From Cryptomeria japonica (Eukaryota; Streptophyta; Pinopsida; Cupressales; Cupressaceae): a DNA stretch of 64,000 bases. The position numbers and the translations under genes are program-made. The DNA is taken from NCBI RefSeq assembly GCF_030272615.1, contig NW_026728909.1, forward strand, positions 372,001 through 436,000. The letters run 5' to 3'. The notes beneath the pieces are model-generated. The model made no database searches. It saw only the letters and a list, made by a program, of their open reading frames with translations, and was not told where the DNA came from. This document shows positions 37,142 to 50,550 of the stretch, piece by piece (position 1 is the first letter of the stretch; each line of letters begins with the position of its first letter).

Positions 37142-38216
37142 GTAGGGAAGGGGTCCTAAACCCTTACAAAAAAAACAAATAAACTAGAGAGCAACGACAC
37201 AATCGCTGGCATCGGATAGCCAACACCCCAGAAAGCATAGAAACAACTCTCAAAAGTAATAAAACACTAACAATACCCACATAACTAAACATAATAACCC
37301 TCTCCAACTTCCTACTATCCATAATACAACTACTAGCATATAACTAAAAAGAGTTCATAATAGTATCAGAGTACTTAATCCACATGAAAACACCCAACAT
37401 AAGGCATGCAGGCCTGTTTAGATAAAAGTCCATGTTAAAACTAATACTATCATCTTTTGAAATCAACGCAGACCAAAAAAAAGCACCAACCCAATAGCAT
37501 CCTACTCATCCTTGATGACGTTCCATTCCCGCACAAGACACTACATCAGTTCCTTCTAGATCTTAGGTTACAACATGTCCTCTTTCTGCTCCTCTTGCAG
37601 GTTGACATCCTTCATCTTTTTTGCTTTTTTCTTCATCTTTCTCTATCTCAAGACAAACCCCATAACGACATTCTGCATAATTCATCAGTAATAGCACATA
37701 GGGAATTCAAGGCCTCTCCCATTAGCTGATGTCCTTGCCTATATTCGTCCATCTTCGCTTTAAGGTTCATGACCTTAACTTGTAGGTTAATTATCTAGTT
37801 TTGCTATTATTTGATGCTAAAATTCTCCTCCTCGGTAGGAGAGTCCTGAGAACAGGGCACCATTTCCACATCCTAAAAAAGTATTTTGAAGCAAGGATTT
37901 TTGTTTCGAATCAACCTTGTCCTCTAGAGAATCACTTAAACCCTTTGAATCCTCCTTACTGTCCTCCCCTTGTTCCTCCCCTTCCACCTGAAATTCCTCA
38001 TCCTCCCCCCCTCCTCACTAGAGCTCCTGAGTTGTCATCATCATCAAGGGTAAAAGCCTTTGCCGGTTCAGGGGAAACATCTTCGGTTTCAATTTGTTTT
38101 TCTTGTCTTTGGCGAGCAGATGAGCCGACCTTCTTTCACCAAAGTGACCCTCCTATTTCTCCTTTTCATGCAGGTTATCTTTCACCTAATCTCATAGTTC
38201 TTACAAGATGAAAAAT
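37142..38216 (-). mobile_element. Degenerate transposon-like remnant, copy 4
   Basis: As copy 1 except G at 37468, shared with copy 6. Confidence 0.4.
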
Positions 38217-41112
38217 CAGACACCAATAATATCTATAGGTCCATTGCTATTGTATCCCATCCGTCGTATGATCAGGAATCATTAACCATATTGTTGTGTT
38301 GGTATGGCCACCTCTAGAGTAGCAGCTCTGACCTCTTCCTCATCCTTGTATAGCCAACTAAGGATGTCTTTCCCTTATGATTCATTTGCTAGTGTGCCCA
38401 ATTGGATAAATTTTCCATCAAACTTGGTGATGGGTTGTGTTGATTGATGTGTCGATGCAGAAGGTTGTCCATGAGATTTTGGTGATGTTGGTAATTTTGA
38501 TAGACACATGGGTTCAAAATAGTATTCTCCCATGCCTTGATCTTTGATTTCAACTTTTGTTTGAAGTCCATGGATAAAGACTTGATTTTTTCTTGATGAT
38601 GATCTAATGCTAAGGAAGCTGGAGCTTTCCTATTGTGTGGAACTAGGCTGTCTTGAGCTGTCCCCATAGCATTGCAATGTTGAAAAGGATTATTATCGGT
38701 AGATATGGAGATTTCCTGTCCATTATATGGGAATTTGACACACTGATGGTATGTTGAAGGCACTACTTGCATTTCATGTATCCAAGGATGACCCAATAGA
38801 ATATTGTATGTTAAGTCTATGTCTAAGACTTGGCACATAGTGTCCCTTTGTATCAGTCCTACCTAAATAGGTAGTATCACTGTTCCTTTAGATGACTTGT
38901 CTTCATCATCATAGGCCTTGATGGTGATCTTTTTGTTTGGATCAATAGACTTCTCAAAGAAGCCTAATGCACGGATAAGCTTTAAAGCACATATATTGAG
39001 ACCAACTCCTCCATCTATTAATACTCTTTTAACTCGATGTTTGTAGACTAAGACTTTGATATGAAGGGGAGTGTTATGTGGATGACTCAAAGAGACATTA
39101 TCATGTTGGAAAAGGTGAGTTTATGAGGCCCTGTCATATGAGCCACCATGGCTTGGAATTTTATCAATGTCCAGATCTTGAGGAATGTTTGTTTCAACCA
39201 ATGCTTGTTCTAAGATATCCTTATCTTTTGGTGAGAACTTGAGCAACTCGAGTATAGATATTTGAGCAGGAGTTCTCTGTAGTTGATAAACCAAATCATA
39301 TTGAGTATTGGGAATAGTGGTGGATGTTGATGTATGCCCTTTCAAGACGCATTTTTGAGCTTTGGTTGTCACATTGATTGATGCATGGTCTTGTTTGTCC
39401 TTGATTTTTATGACATTTATTTGGTTATCATCTATCAATATGTGATTGATGGTGTTGTTGTACAGGTGATTTATACAAGCTCCTCTTGTATCATTTGATG
39501 ATGGAGCTCCTCCCTTCTTGTAATTTGGAAGAGGATTTTTAAAAGCATCGTGGTCACCGTTTGTTTTGAGACCATCAACCATTAAATCACCTCTATTGAT
39601 CATATCCTGACCAATATTCTTAAGCCTCATGAAATCATTTGTGTGATGTCCTTTGTTTCGATGAAAATCACAAAAATACGAATCATTCCACCAAGGTGGT
39701 TTGACCTGGGGTTCAAAGTTGTTTATGGTCAGTAATGTGATAATTTTGTTCGCCAGGAGTTCTCGAAATGTCAATTCTAAGGTTTTCCCTAATGGTGTGT
39801 AGATGTGTCTATTTGGGAAAGTGTTGGTGTTACCTCTTTGGTTTGTATTATTCCCTCAGTTAGCCTTGTTTATTGTTGTTGCCTTGGGTATTGTTATTGG
39901 TATTTGAAATTGAAGGTCCTTGATTGGTATTTTGTGGATAAGTGTTAGTGCCTTGATTAACACCCTTTTGATTTTTGTTAGATTGTGGATTACCTCATAA
40001 AGCTAATACTGGTTGTTTGGACTTCATATCATTAGCATCAGCTCCTCCATCATTAACAATGTTTTTGTTTCTTGTCCAAAATCTTGATTTGTCTAAAGTG
40101 TTGTTGTTATTTTTATTGTTAAAGGAGTGAGTGTTGGATGAGTTAATTCCTTCCTTAAATAACTTCAATGTTCCTTTCTTGATGTAGGCTTCCTCTACTT
40201 GGATTCCATTTTCTATCAACTTGGTAAAAGCTGGTATGCATTGGAGCTTGAGTTGATAACACATCTCACTATTTAGATTGTCAATAAAGATCTCCATCTT
40301 TTCCTTTTCAGGCATGTCTCGAGGATATCTCGAAACCATACGTCTCCAACACTGAAGAAACACCATGAATGTTTCATTGCTTTTTTGTTTGGTGTTGCAT
40401 ACATCCAACATGGTGATTGCATCCTAAATATTATAGGAGTATTTTGTGATAAATTTGTTTACAAACTCATCAAATGATCTGATGGGAAGTGTAAGTTTAG
40501 ACAACCACTCCATTGTTTTCCCTCCCAAACTTCTTGGGAATAGTCTCATTAAGAATCATCGTGAGAAAACTCTAGGCTTATGGTACAAAATTCCCGAACA
40601 TGATTGCGAGGATCACTTTTAGCATCGTATTTGTCGTACTTTCGCATATCTGAATTTGGGGGAAAAGGTATCATGTTTAATCTCCTGTCAAAGGAGTAAG
40701 GACAGATTTCATCCAAGGAGTATCGCATTGTGGTCCCTTGTTGCATGTTCTACATTTGCCTTTGCAGCATTTGGATTTGTTGTGTAAGAGTGACCATGGG
40801 TGCATTTGTATGTCGAGGGAAACCTTCCCCCTTTCATTAAGATTATCCTGAGGTCGGCCATGGTTGTGTTCGGGGGTGTTATTTTGTTCATGCATGATTT
40901 ATGGGCCATGTGTTTCTTCTTCTATTTTTTGGTCTTGATAGGCATAATTTCTAGACCTTGTTCTAAAAATTCTTTCAGCGACATTCCTTAAGTTTTCGGT
41001 ATTAAAATCTTTAGGAAGTGTAACTCCTTTTCTAGTTAGCATGAGCATATATTTTTCCTCGTTTGCTTCAATAAGTCTTTCCATGAGCCTTTGGAATGAG
41101 GGGTTTTCTTGA
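38217..41112 (-). pseudogene. Broken gag-protease region, copy 4
   Basis: Same breaks as copy 1; no further change seen. Confidence 0.8.
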
Positions 41113-41351
41113 CATTCTTGGAGTTGTCATTCCTAAGTCACTTTGCTCAATGATTTGAGAGAAAAGACATTGACTTGAGGGATCATGTTAGATAGAGAAC
41201 AATGGAACATCCCTTGGGAAGTTGAGCTATTCAATATAGCTCCATAACTTGCACCAAGAGTCCCATTGGTGTGTGGATCTTTTGGAACCTTAATTTTACG
41301 TTTCTGTACACCACATTTCCTGCACACATTTGTGGCGCCCACCATGGGGCC
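41113..41351 (+). mobile_element. Inverted LTR-end fragment with PBS-like motif, copy 4
   Basis: As copy 1; PBS-like motif 41333-41351. Confidence 0.7.
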
Positions 41352-42566
41352 GAACCCCATTAATCTTATCATTTTTTTTGTAGGAGCAATATTGCAAGCA
41401 CGTGGGAAAGCTGGTTTAGCACATTGGGACCTTTCTTTAGTGCGTAGAAACATTAGTTAGTGCTTCTAGTATACTATTTAGTGAAGACCTCTCCACTAGC
41501 ACATTTAGACTTTTTGTTAGCACCTGATATTCTGGTTGTATTCTATATCATCATAACGCATTCGACAAACATAGTAGAACATTCGGTAACCATCTTAGCG
41601 CATAGAAGTCATTTTGTAGCACATTTTCATGTTTTTGTAGTGCATCTGCACGTTTCTGTAGCTCACCTGTGCAATAGTCTAATGCATAGCTCTAACAAAG
41701 GAAAACGCAAAACTGTAATCGAAGAAAGAAAATTTTAGGCTTGTGAAGCCCACCCTCAGAATTTGATTATTTTGCTAACTGATTTTGTTCAGGTTCAAAC
41801 CTTTTTCTGCAGGAGCAATAGGAGTTAGTTTAAGTTTTTCTTTTCTTTCTTTCAAAAGTTAGTTAAAAAGAACTCACCCTCTTTTTTATTGCAAAAGCTT
41901 AAAATAAACCTCATAAGTTCTTTGGGATGTTTAAAATGAACTTCATACTTTCCTTTGGTATTTAAAACAAAACTTCATCTTTTTCTTATTGCATGGGTAA
42001 AAAGAACAACAAAGAAAAAAATTTCATTCTTCCAAGTTAGGAAAACACTTCGTTCGGGTTTTAAAAGAACAACAAATTTACTTTTCAATCAACAAAGGTA
42101 AAAAGAAATTCACCTTCCTTTGGTGCCTAAAAGGATTCATTTTAATTTATTGCAAAAGTAAAAGAAACTCATCTTTATTTTGTGCAAGGAAAAAGGGAAA
42201 GTTCTCACTTATCAACTTTAATTTTGTTGACCAAAATCACGATTTCTTTTGTTGACCAGGATTTCCAATTTTTTGATAGAAAATCATTGCTATAAAAGGT
42301 TAAAAAGAACACCATACTTTTTGGAGCAAAATCTCCAAACAGAAGTTAGCAAATCATTTCTTTGAAAGGTTAAAAAGAACACTTGAGTGCCTTGTCTCGA
42401 AAGTGGAAAGTATATGCTCTCCCCTTAATTGGGTGACCAAAATGCCAAACCACTCTTTCATGCTTTCTTCATTTCAAGCAGTTAAATCGTTTAGCAAGCC
42501 TGTCATCCCGAGTTTCTCTTAGAGTGCCATTTAAATGGTCGGTGAGAAGGGAATGACCTAATTTCG
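41352..42566. mobile_element. Retroelement leader, copy 4
   Basis: As copy 1. Confidence 0.6.
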
Positions 42567-42589
42567 AGCCCCATGGTGGGTGCCAGAAA

Positions 42590-44017
42590 TGTTTGTGGGA
42601 AATGCAGTGGTGTACAAAAACATAAAATTCAGGTTCCAAAAGATCCACACACCAATGGGACTCTTGGTGCAAGTTATGAAGCTATATTGAATAGCTCAAC
42701 TTCCCAAGGGATGTTCCATTGTTCTCTATCTCACAGGATCCCTCAAGTCAATGTCTTTTCTCTCAAATCACGGAGCAAAGTGACTTAGGAATAACAACTC
42801 CAAGAATGGGTGATGTTTGATTAATTTACCATGATTTCATTCCTAGATATGTATGATATTGAATCTATGATGATTTTAAACTAGTATGAATTTTATGTTA
42901 TGATAAAGATTAGCAATCCTCTCCTAACAATATATACTAGTCTAACATGGATATGCTATGATATTTAAAATTACTTCTAAAATGCTATTAAGATGATTTT
43001 ATCAAAGAGAGGCTAAATGCTCAGTAAAATGACTATAGATTACATGCATGAAACTTGGATATCTCAAAATGAGAGAATGAGAGCTCTATTTATAGGGAAA
43101 ATAGGGAAATGGATGGTCAAGATTGGATAATCTTAACAAGGGCCAGGATTGAAAGTTATCAATCCATGTTTACAATTCTCACCAATGAAATGGTGACAAT
43201 TGTCAACAAGAGGTTGCTTGAGAGGAGATGAAATAATAATTAAATGCTTGAGAAGACATGATGGTTACCTTAGGAGCTAAGGGTTAATGTTAGGTTAGGG
43301 TTATCCATTGGATAAAGCTTTTACCCAAGCAGTAAACTCTTGTGCAAGGGTTAAAGGGATAACCAAAGTTAAAGCCATGAATGTTTTATGAGACCCTTGG
43401 GTTAGATGAGGGTTGAGTTAGAGAGAAAGTCTCTAGCCATGAAAGAAGGTTGAGTTAACCATTAATGGTTATGAAGACTTTGAGGGTTAACTTGTTGAGG
43501 ACATAAAGCCTTTAATAGTTATTGAAGACTTTGAGGGTTTGAGAAGTGACTTCCCTTTTCTTAGGGATGTGACAATAATTAGGAGATGGATTAGGCTAAA
43601 TTAGAATTGATTAGAATAATCTAGAAGGGGTTTAGGGAGGCAAGTGGGAGATGTAGGAAAATGGAAGTGGAGGAAAAAGGAATTTAATTAAAATAAAACT
43701 ACTTTATTTCAATCAAATAGATGCAACTTGCATAAATACAAGTGAGGGATTTAAATAAATAAATTAGAATTATTTATTTGCAAGGATTAATTTAATTAAA
43801 TGTAAGTTTAATTAAAAGGGGAGAAGGGGGAATTTAATTAAATAAAGTAATTTATTTAATCAAAGGCTAGAAAAGGCTTAGGTGAACTTAATTAAATAAA
43901 TTGAGTAATTCATTTAATCAAATAGATGAATATAAAGAATTTAATTAAATAGAAGAATGAGATTAAAATAAATATTAAATATTCATTTAGGAAAGTGGTC
44001 AGATTTATACGTCTACA
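42590..44017 (-). mobile_element. Probable LTR, copy 4
   Basis: As copy 1; PBS-like motif 42567-42585, TATA box 43087-43094. Confidence 0.65.
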
Positions 44018-45275
44018 ATAATTACTATCATATCACCAATAATGTGATAAAGGCAATTTGTATGTAATATATAGTTACGGAAAAATTTCTCCCATCTTAT
44101 TATTATAGTTTAAAAATTTTAAATATGTGTATATCCATGCAAATTTATTAGAATCCACTATTATGGATTGAGTTGATACAATATGTATTGGAAAGTAGAT
44201 TAGTTTTGTGTTGAGTATATTTATTTATTAATTCTTACTCTATCTTATTAGCACCATATGTCCTTGTCACATCAAAGAGTGACATATCTTACTACAAACA
44301 TAAAATAAATACATAATGAATACATATTTCAAAATTAGAAATATATAACAACTTTCAACTAAAAAATATAAAATTAATTTCAAGTAAAATGAAATAATCT
44401 TTCCAAATAAAATAACTCATAACATTTAAATAAAAATAAGAACAAGAAAAAAAAAATGTCAAGTAATATAATTTTAATTATTGTAAAGTAATTTGGCTCA
44501 TGGGTTCCTTTCCCTATTGAGGTGGTTGGAGATAGGGTGAAGAACTGATAGTGCTAAGTGCAAAAGTGTGTGGACTTCTTAAAGGCCTCCATTAATGTAG
44601 TGAGTCTAGATCATGTCAACTCGTCCTTTGCATTCACAAACAACCAAAAACCTAATCAAGATATTCCAAAAGGTAATAATGTGAAAATTGAAACTTAGTT
44701 TCTCTAGTATGTTTAGTTTGAATGTAAAGCTGATAAGAGATATTGGATGTAGCTACTATGTAGGATTTTGTCTACGTAAGTAAGAGTAGAGATGCATTCT
44801 GGCCCTATTTTAGATTTGTTATTTAATTGAAAAATTTTCAATTTTTAATATATATGGAATGCAACACCCAAAAGTAGCTAGTTTACAAAAAAATCAATTG
44901 TGACTCAAAATTTTATTTGATGAATGTAAATAATCTATATTTTAAAATTAAGATTTATAATTCAAAACAAGTAAATATCTGTACTATTTGAATATATATA
45001 TATATTTAATATATTAGAACTTAAAATGTTAAAAAGATAACTGCATATGGATTAGCTTTTCCTCATTACCCATTAAAATACCGATGGAATTTTATTTACA
45101 ATAAACTGTGATACTTGGAAACTGGCATGTATACCTTACACCAACCGATGGCTTATTTACATGACTCTACCAAATGATAGTTTATGCCACCATATATCAG
45201 ATACTAAATACACGGGTGATAAGATCATAGCTGATTATTTGGAGGTTATAATGACTATGATGATCCTATATATAT

Positions 45276-46070
45276 CTAGGGACAGAATACAATACTATAG
45301 TCGGTGGTACCAGAGGGGCAGGTGAAAGTGCTGGAAGAATCGTCCTTAGCATAACTGTATGCCTGTGGGCACTGGTTCTTGAACATCATCGAGTAGTTTG
45401 TGGCGGGGCAGTTCTTGACATAGGAACCTCTGCAGCAATACTGGTCAGTTTGAAAGACAGTACAGGCACTATTGCATCCACCATTCACCTTCAATTCAGC
45501 AGGGCAAGCAGCATTCACGTCGGCTTTGCATGCAGGGGCAGTGCACTGTCCATTTGTAGGATTGATGGAGAGAGGAACGTTGAAGCCGTCAACCAGGGAG
45601 ACATCGTAGAAGTCCTGGTTGCCATCTCCATTTAGGGTGTACTCGACCAGCGTGGTCGGAACGCCCCCCGAGACTTGGCAGCTCAGTTGGCCGTTGCAGT
45701 CACCAGTTTGACAGGTTCCTCGGCCGCTCGCATCGAAAGAACAGCCAGTTCGGCCCCAGAATCTTGCCGCCTTTGTCCCTGCCGGCACATCGACGGTCCA
45801 TGTCTGACCTTGGTCAAGCTGCTGCCCTCCTCCTGGTAGTCCTGCCGCCCAAACTGTGTACCCGCACTGGTTTCGTATATCAAACTTAACTGCCCACGCC
45901 TCTGCAACAAAACATACACACACAAAAATTATCGTAAGGCCTAGAGAGATGTATATACCATTCAACAACCTACAACACGTATTATTTTACCAACACATCT
46001 TACGTTGCATATGTAAAGATATGGCCAGTCCAGCCACAAGAACAAGCGCAAGATCTGATACCATCGCCAT
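45276..46070 (-). CDS. Thaumatin-like protein, minus-strand paralogue, copy 4
   Basis: Exons 46070-46004 and 45901-45276. It is intact and matches copy 1, although its divergent partner at 48436 is broken. Confidence 0.95.
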
Positions 46071-46312
46071 TATACCGTCTGAATTGAACGATTGAATGAA
46101 GATAGATAGATTGGGTATATGAGGAGGGATTATTCATTTATATAGAAAAAGATCGCTCCGCCGGTCATGAAGGAAGCAACAGAGGAAGGACCCGGCATGA
46201 GAAGGCTAGTATCGTACGCATTCCGGTTACAGAATTCAAGCTTGCATTTATAACATGACTTGACTTCAGGTAAGAGCTGCCCAGTTTCCAACCGTAAGGG
46301 TCATCAATATTC
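46071..46312 (-). promoter_or_regulatory. Promoter of minus-strand TLP, copy 4
   Basis: Same sequence as in copy 1; TATA box 46137-46144. Confidence 0.7.
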
Positions 46313-47838
46313 AGATAATAGCTGTAATATTAAAGACAACCAAGTTTCACAACAAATCAAACCAACAAAACATAAATAGCCATATGATATGGGAAAAAAA
46401 GGATGTTGGATTTAGTTTCATTGAACTTTAACTCTAAAGTAGCCAAATAAATATATAAGGACTTCCTAAAGTTTATTTTTTTATTTATTTTTGTAGCCCC
46501 CACCAATATTGTATAATAGACAAATTAGATATGGGACTGAGCATTAAGACTTCTATTTGAAGACCAACCCTAGATAACACCCTTGGCCCTTCAACTATTA
46601 ATAAATAATTTAGAGCCAACTACCTTAAGAATAAATATATAACGGGGTGAAGGACTCCCTTGTAAGATAAAATAGGACAAGAATGAAATATTGAAAAAAG
46701 AATTTAATATGATCTAACAAATATATTTTTCAAATTACCAATATAAACCTGTAAATTGGGAAAGAAATCTAGACTCCTAAAGAGGAATTGCTTATCTACA
46801 AAGAGAAAATATTCTCAAGGAGTTTCAAGCCTTTTGCAAATAGGGAAGGGTTGCAAAGAAGATGTAAGGGAGTTTAGATTACTTTCTTAGAATTTCTTAG
46901 TCATAGTTAAAATTTTATGTATGATTACTTATTTTTAATCTCATTGTTTGAAACTAAGTATATACAAAGAAAAAAAATCCTAAAATAATCATAAAAAAAA
47001 TCTCTGACTAGAAAATTTTAAATATTTAGAAAATATAGTTGTCCTTTTAGATTTGCAAATTTCTAAAAAAAACTTGTTCCCCTAGACCTAATCGACATTT
47101 CAAGATATTCTTATTTCACTATTGATAATAATTTAGTCTATTTTTTTAAATCATAAGTTCATATTCCACTACTTATTTAACATTTTTATTTGAAAGCAAA
47201 TAATACCTATTTAAAAATTAAACCAATTTTTTGAAATTATTATAATATTAGTTACAAAAGTCAATTAAAATGTATATTTTTCAAATATTAAATTTTAAAC
47301 TATTGATATGTTGAGTATTAATTAATAAGTTGTAATCTCACTTTTAATTATCGACAAACTTGAAAAATTTATAAATACATTAATAAACATAAAATTTTAA
47401 AAATAGATTGAGAAACATTCATAAGAAAACAAAGTATATAATTTAGAAAAATGGATCAATCAAACAAAATATCAAGTTTAACCAAAAGAAATTGTAAGCT
47501 TTTCCAATTTGATTCTATGAACTTAACATCTTCTTCAAATAATTTTTCTACAGTTTTTTGTTTGAACATTATTTATTAATAAATTGTATTCTCACTTTTA
47601 ATTACTAATAAACTTAAATAAATTTATAAATACATTAATAAGAATAAATTTAAAAAATAGATTTAAAAACATTTATAAGAAAACAAAATATATAATTTTT
47701 AAAAAGTGGGTCAATCAAACAAAATATCAAGTTTAAGCAAAAGAAATTCTATGAAGTTAAAATCTTTATCAAGATAATTTTACATCTTCCGATTTGATTC
47801 TTAGGCTACCTTGGCTTTTCAAGTCACTGAAATAGTTA

Positions 47839-48435
47839 GGATCAAAAACTGGCCAGCTGTTACCTAGAGTCATTTCATGTATTCAATGCAGGTTTGAGTT
47901 CTGATAAACCAGGGCTCTCGTAGCATCCACGGCTTCTCAGCCGGGTCCATGCTAGTTTGCTTCCTTCTGAAGTTATTACGGTCGGAAACTGGGCAGCGGT
48001 TACCTGAAGTCAAGTCATGCACTAAATGCAACCTGAAGTCAAGTCATGCACTAAATGTAAGTTTGAATTCTAATAACAAGGGCTTTCGTACGATGCATTG
48101 ACAATTCTATGAATACAATACATGTTACACATTTTATGCATATAATACATGTTGCATATACATATAACTGCATCTAGATGCATCTTAGAATCTTATTCAT
48201 ACAATGCATGTTACACATCCTATGCATATAATGCATTTTACATAGACATATAACTACATGCAGATGCATCGTAGAAGCTGGATAGAGGGTGCCCTCGTAC
48301 GTCACACTACTGCTCAGACTGAGTCCATGCTTCCTTCGTGTCTGCCCGGGAGATCTTTTCCTATATAAATGATGAATCCTTCTTCATATACTCAATCTAT
48401 CCATCTTCATTCGACCGTTCAATACAGACGGTATA
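47839..48435 (+). promoter_or_regulatory. Expanded promoter of plus-strand TLP pseudogene, copy 4
   Basis: Same architecture as copy 1; TATA box 48362-48369. The promoter is intact although the gene it serves has a stop codon. Confidence 0.65.
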
Positions 48436-49219
48436 ATGGCAACAGTATCAGATCTTGTGCTTATTCTTGTGGCTGGACTGGCTATATAACTTCAGATGCA
48501 AGGTAAGCTGTATTGGTAACATAAGAGTTTTAGATTGAATACACTATATATCCGAGGTTCACAATAATAATATGCGTGTGTTTTTTGTTGCAGAGGCGGC
48601 AGCAGTTAAGTTTGAGATAACGAACCAGTGCAGGTACACGGTTTGGGCGGCAGGATTACCCGGCGGAGGGCAGCAGCTCGACCAGGGTAAGACATGGACC
48701 GTCGATGTGCCGGCAGGGACAAAGGGAGCAAGATTCTGGGGCCGAACCGGCTGCTCTTTTGATGCGAGCGACCGAGGAACCTGTCAAACCGGTGACTACA
48801 ACGGCCAATTGAGCTGCCAGGTCTCGGGAGGCATTCCCACCACGCTGGCTGAGTACACCCTCAATGGAGATGGCAACAAGGACTTCTACGACGTCTCCCT
48901 GGTGGACGAATTCAACGGTCCTCTCTCCATCAATCCTACAAACGGACAGTGCACTGCCCCTGCATGCAAAGCCGACGTCAATGCTGTTTGCCCTGCTGAG
49001 TTGAAGGTGAATGGCGGATGCAATAGTGCCTGCACTGTCTTTCAAACTGACCAGTATTGCTACAGAGGTGCCTATGTCGACAACTGCCCTGCCACAAACT
49101 ACTCGATGATCTTCAAGAACCAGTGCCCTCAGGCCTACAGTTATGCCAAGGATGATACTTCCAGCACTTTCACCTGCCCTTCTGGAACCACTGACTACAG
49201 TATTGTATTCTGTCCCTAA
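48436..49219 (+). pseudogene. Thaumatin-like protein pseudogene, plus-strand paralogue, copy 4
   Basis: The exon positions are 48436-48502 and 48594-49219 and the splice sites are kept. Codon 18 in the signal peptide is TAA (T to A at 48489; TAT in the other four copies), so translation from the normal start would end after 17 residues. A second private change, G to A at 48798, turns Cys91 of the family signature into Tyr. Restart at the intronic ATG at 48572 would need intron retention and would lack a full signal peptide. A single-base assembly error at 48489 cannot be excluded. Confidence 0.8.
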
Positions 49220-49475
49220 ATCTATATAGGAGTATGCTCATCTACATCCTAATAATCAGCTATGAGTGTATCACCTCCGTATTTAGTATCTGATATATGG
49301 TGGCATAAACTATCACTCGGTAGTCATATAAATAAGCCATCATTTGTTGTAAGGCGTTAGATGCAATTTTGAAGTATCACAGTTTACTATAAATAAAAGT
49401 CCAATATTCTAATGGGCAATTTGAAATAGGTAATTCATATGCAATATCTTTTTATAAATGTCTTTTATTATTTTA

Positions 49476-50550
49476 GTAGGGAAGGGGTCCTAAACCCTTA
49501 CAAAAAAAACAAATAAACTAGAGAGCAACGACACAATCGCTGGCATCGGATAGCCAACACCCCAGAAAGCATAGAAACAACTCTCAAAAGTAATAAAACA
49601 CTAACAATACCCACATAACTAAACATAATAACCCTCTCCAACTTCCTACTATCCATAATACAACTACTAGCATATAACTAAAAAGAGTTCATAATAGTAT
49701 CAGAGTACTTAATCCACATGAAAACACCCAACATAAGGCATGCAGGCCTGTTTAGATAAAAGTCCATGTTAAAACTAATACTATCATCTTTTGAAATCAA
49801 CCCAGACCAAAAAAAAGCACCAACCCAATAGCATCCTACTCATCCTTGATGACGTTCCATTCCCGCACAAGACACTACATCAGTTCCTTCTAGATCTTAG
49901 GTTACAACATGTCCTCTTTCTGCTCCTCTTGCAGGTTGACATCCTTCATCTTTTTTGCTTTTTTCTTCATCTTTCTCTATCTCAAGACAAACCCCATAAC
50001 GACATTCTGCATAATTCATCAGTAATAGCACATAGGGAATTCAAGGCCTCTCCCATTAGCTGATGTCCTTGCCTATATTCGTCCATCTTCGCTTTAAGGT
50101 TCATGACCTTAACTTGTAGGTTAATTATCTAGTTTTGCTATTATTTGATGCTAAAATTCTCCTCCTCGGTAGGAGAGTCCTGAGAACAGGGCACCATTTC
50201 CACATCCTAAAAAAGTATTTTGAAGCAAGGATTTTTGTTTCGAATCAACCTTGTCCTCTAGAGAATCACTTAAACCCTTTGAATCCTCCTTACTGTCCTC
50301 CCCTTGTTCCTCCCCTTCCACCTGAAATTCCTCATCCTCCCCCCCTCCTCACTAGAGCTCCTGAGTTGTCATCATCATCAAGGGTAAAAGCCTTTGCCGG
50401 TTCAGGGGAAACATCTTCGGTTTCAATTTGTTTTTCTTGTCTTTGGCGAGCAGATGAGCCGACCTTCTTTCACCAAAGTGACCCTCCTATTTCTCCTTTT
50501 CATGCAGGTTATCTTTCACCTAATCTCATAGTTCTTACAAGATGAAAAAT
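49476..50550 (-). mobile_element. Degenerate transposon-like remnant, copy 5
   Basis: As copy 1; no difference seen. Confidence 0.4.

Larger units (their letters stand above)
37003..49336. repeat. Tandem unit copy 4
   Basis: Same layout and length. It begins with haplotype B alleles, T at 37037 and G at 37468, shared only with copy 6. Private changes are A at 48489 and A at 48798; the first introduces a stop codon and the second removes a cysteine in the plus TLP gene. Confidence 0.98.
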
